The translations under genes were made by a program, and so were the position numbers. Shown piece after piece: positions 31,480 to 33,771 of a DNA stretch of 33,771 bases. The number at the start of each line of letters is the position of its first letter. The stretch's first letter is position 1. The notes beneath the pieces were generated by a model. The model was not told the origin of the DNA and did no database searches. It saw only the letters and a list, made by a program, of their open reading frames with translations. This stretch comes from Actinomortierella ambigua (lineage: Eukaryota > Mortierellomycota > Mortierellomycetes > Mortierellales > Mortierellaceae), in contig JAAAJB010000361.1 of the NCBI GenBank assembly GCA_016098155.1, positions 2,350 to 36,120 of the forward strand, written 5' to 3'.

Positions 31480-33465
31480 GACTTGAATGTGATGTATGGG
31501 AGAAAGGGGGGGGAGGGGGGATGATTGAAAAGATGAAGAAAGAATTAGGTTTTGAAGTTTGAACAGTGCGGTGGGGGCGTGTGGCTGGGCTGTGCTATTC
31601 GAGGCACAGATACATTTATTTTTGTCTTTTTTATTCTTGGGCGTAAAAAAAATTATTCTCGGCGTATTGCCTTGGTGTGTGTCTGTGGAGGGACAACCAC
31701 GCGTAACGCGCTCTCACTCTCATATCCTCTCACGTTTTTCTCACGCAACTCGTCACAATTGTGTCACCTACGCAACAGAAGAGAGTAGCTAAACACTGGA
31801 CACAGTACAGACTTTCTCTCTAGCCGCGTAGTGAAGAGCGGGGACAGCTATAGAGCAATCAGGCTTCAGATCATGAGGTTGGGGACGCATCTCTCTCTCA
31901 ATGCAAAACAATTCCACGGTTTGGAATACTGAGGGGGATCATTCTAAGAGTATTGATGATACCAAAGAGACCTTGGGCCCTTTTCTATTTGACAGAAACA
32001 TGGCCACTATGCCTAGAATATCCTGTCAGTTATGTAAGTCAGTCAGGAGCAACAGCAAACGGGGACACCTCGATGACAGCACAGATATGAACAAGGGTGC
32101 TGGCATGGTGAGCTCTATTAGGAAGCCCGAGACGCTTCAGGCTACAAAAAATGCAACACGAGGTGTTCATGCTGAAGGGCGAAATTATGCTCACACCGAA
32201 AACAACAAATTCATTAGATCCCCTTACCTCACCCAACTCCACAAGGGAACTAAAGAAGTTTATTGTTATTGCATATGGGTTGGTCACTCCAGGCGAGATC
32301 TGGAGTCTGGGGGATGAAGATGCAGTAAGATATTGGGCGCACTCACCGTGAGATTGAAGTTGTGCTACTGCACCTGAGATTGCCGAACGACTCCTTGGGT
32401 CAGGGTTCATCTAGGGCGGCAACTCTTCTCCTAGTCAAGGATTCCAAACGAAACGACTGTCTGGTGCAATTGACAACAAATACCTCGGTCTGCACAATCA
32501 TTGTGGCCGCTTTAAGTGCACAACATTGTGTGTTTTAGAGATGTTGGATGCAAATTTGTTGAATGCACAAAACTTTTCCAAGGATGCACAATCCTTGCTG
32601 AAAATACATGACCGCCGGGCGCCAGGGAGGACACCACGGAAGCTTTACCAATGGCTCTCCGGAGCGTATCTTTGTGCTATTAGCCGTCATTCACCTCCAG
32701 CGTCTTTATTATGGAAATCGCTAATGTTTATACAAAAAGCACCGAGAAATAAAGGCAACAAAAATGATACGAACATGGCAGCAGGCAAAGTCGAGGGAGC
32801 AGTATGTTTCAACACCTTCATCGTCAAGATCAAGTGGTGGTGGGGGGGGGGGGTTTTTTTTTACTTCCTTCCATCGAAAGCCATGGCACTTTTTGTTTTG
32901 CATTAGAAATATTAGAGAAAGAGCTAGACGAAAAAGCGTGTATTTCACAAGGGTAGCTACAAAAGAGTCTTGCCGTGCTCGCCATCTAAACAGAAGAAGA
33001 AAAAAGAAAAGACAGAAAGTAATGGGTAGCGTGGCCGATCTGGAAGAATGGCTCTGAGCTATTGTTACCCCCAATCCTATTATAGGCCCCCTCGGGCAGT
33101 CCGACCCGAGACAGCCGGCCAGAGGCTCGGGACCGACATGAGCCCTGCCCTTGCCGACCCTGAATGCTGATTCAAGGCGGTGTCCAACTACTCCACCAGC
33201 CCAGACCACACTCTACCCCAGATAGAGGCGGCACAGGATCACATTGTCGACGATCCATACGCACGCTGTCAACAGGCCAGTATTTTTCGGTACCAAGTAG
33301 TGCGGCAATCAGCAGTGGCAATACTCATTCTCCAGGTTGCGAGCCATAGCTCTTGGAGTTGGTGCAGAGGACCATCATGACATTTACAATCACTCTAGTT
33401 GTCTGCTCTCCTTCTTGGCCATCATCACTGCCAAGTCCCCTTATCCTTCCTCCATATGGCTTAGT
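31480..33465. other. Gene-poor stretch with only weak open frames
   Basis: The part next to 31479 should contain the transporter promoter (C/T-rich on the minus strand at 31500-31520). The rest has short frames without recognisable domains. One minus-strand frame (32410-32039, starting MNPDPRSRSAISGAVAQLQS) is open for 123 residues and also carries splice-like signals. The plus-strand stretch 33171-33342 reads through without a stop (HTLPQIEAAQDHIVDDPYA) but has no clear gene model. Either may be a degraded gene. I see no tRNA, terminal repeats or transposase. Confidence 0.4.
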
Positions 33466-33744
33466 CTAGGTTCGAAGCTGGGCCACTTTGAGCGTCTTTG
33501 AGGTGGCCAGGATAATATTGTCGAGAGGGATTACTGCTACCATCTTTGCTCTTCTCTTCCTCACTCCCCCCCTCGTCATTGCCTGGCCTATCAGCACTGG
33601 TTTCATCCGCACAATAGCCTCCTGTACAGCCCGACTGTCATGGTCACCCTCAGTGAGAGAGACGTTGTAAAACGCACTTGCACACTCTCTTTCTCTCGGA
33701 ATTGGTATGCGTGAGCGAATGAAGGGAAATGGTGATTGACCAAG
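33466..33744 (-). CDS. Possible last exon of a minus-strand gene (partial, unrecognised)
   Basis: On the minus strand a TTTTAG acceptor at 33750-33745 opens a 92-residue frame that ends at TAG (33468-33466). It starts LGQSPFPFIRSRIPIPRERE and includes SLTEGDHDSRAVQEAIVRMK and VAVIPLDNIILATSKTLKV. Composition is protein-like (mixed charged and hydrophobic, few repeats), but no family is recognised and the rest of the gene would lie beyond the window. It could equally be chance or a relic. Confidence 0.22.
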   Translation of the reverse strand, partial: LGQSPFPFIRSRIPIPRERECASAFYNVSLTEGDHDSRAVQEAIVRMKPVLIGQAMTRGGVRKRRAKMVAVIPLDNIILATSKTLKVAQLRT

Positions 33745-33771
33745 CTAAAATTATGTCATCCTCGGCCATCA

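Overview
The window is eukaryotic nuclear DNA that reads as a fungal genome. Genes are split by short GT-AG introns (many donors GTAAG/GTATG, branch-like CTAAC or CTGAC). Both strands are coded densely. Intergenic spacers, introns and disordered coding segments are full of CT/GA, CAG and poly-A/T microsatellites. The gene set (PAQR/Izh-type receptor, PA-TM-RING ubiquitin ligase, Paf1-complex subunit Leo1, GDP-fucose-type transporter, BLOC-1 subunit, Dbl-like RhoGEF) would suit an early-diverging filamentous fungus such as a Mortierella relative. That placement is inference from gene content and style; no marker gene is present.

Layout: (1) 50-314 (+), 3' end of a BLOC-1 subunit 2-like gene; (2) 620-2159 (-), a four-exon class IV PLP aminotransferase-like enzyme; (3) 2871-4207 (+), a four-exon TEX30/KANSL3-type alpha/beta hydrolase; (4) 4386-6668 (-), a five-exon PAQR seven-helix receptor; (5) about 3.2 kb of microsatellite-rich spacer without a gene I can support; (6) 9851-17380 (+), a large multi-exon Ser-rich protein with a divergent Dbl-homology (RhoGEF) domain; (7) 18230-21259 (+), a 1009-residue low-complexity protein; (8) 21406-22440 (-), a single-pass membrane protein of uncertain model; (9) 22752-24754 (-), a five-exon PA-TM-RING E3 ligase; (10) 25663-28080 (+), Leo1 with a large RS-rich insertion; (11) 28439-29524 (-), an unrecognised nuclear-looking coiled-coil protein; (12) 30113-31479 (-), a three-exon nucleotide-sugar (GDP-fucose-type) transporter; (13) 31480-33771, a poorly coding end with at most fragments.

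There is no operon-like logic. Several products act in the endomembrane system (BLOC-1, PAQR, PA-TM-RING, Golgi transporter), but nothing in the sequence shows they work together. The features most worth a second look are the RS-rich block inside the Leo1 tail, two unrelated introns whose 5' splice sites run straight into a 23-25 nt poly-A tract, the divergent DH-domain protein built from very small exons, and the 1009-residue homopolymer-rich protein. Exon coordinates given here were worked out by eye from splice signals, reading phase and family resemblance.
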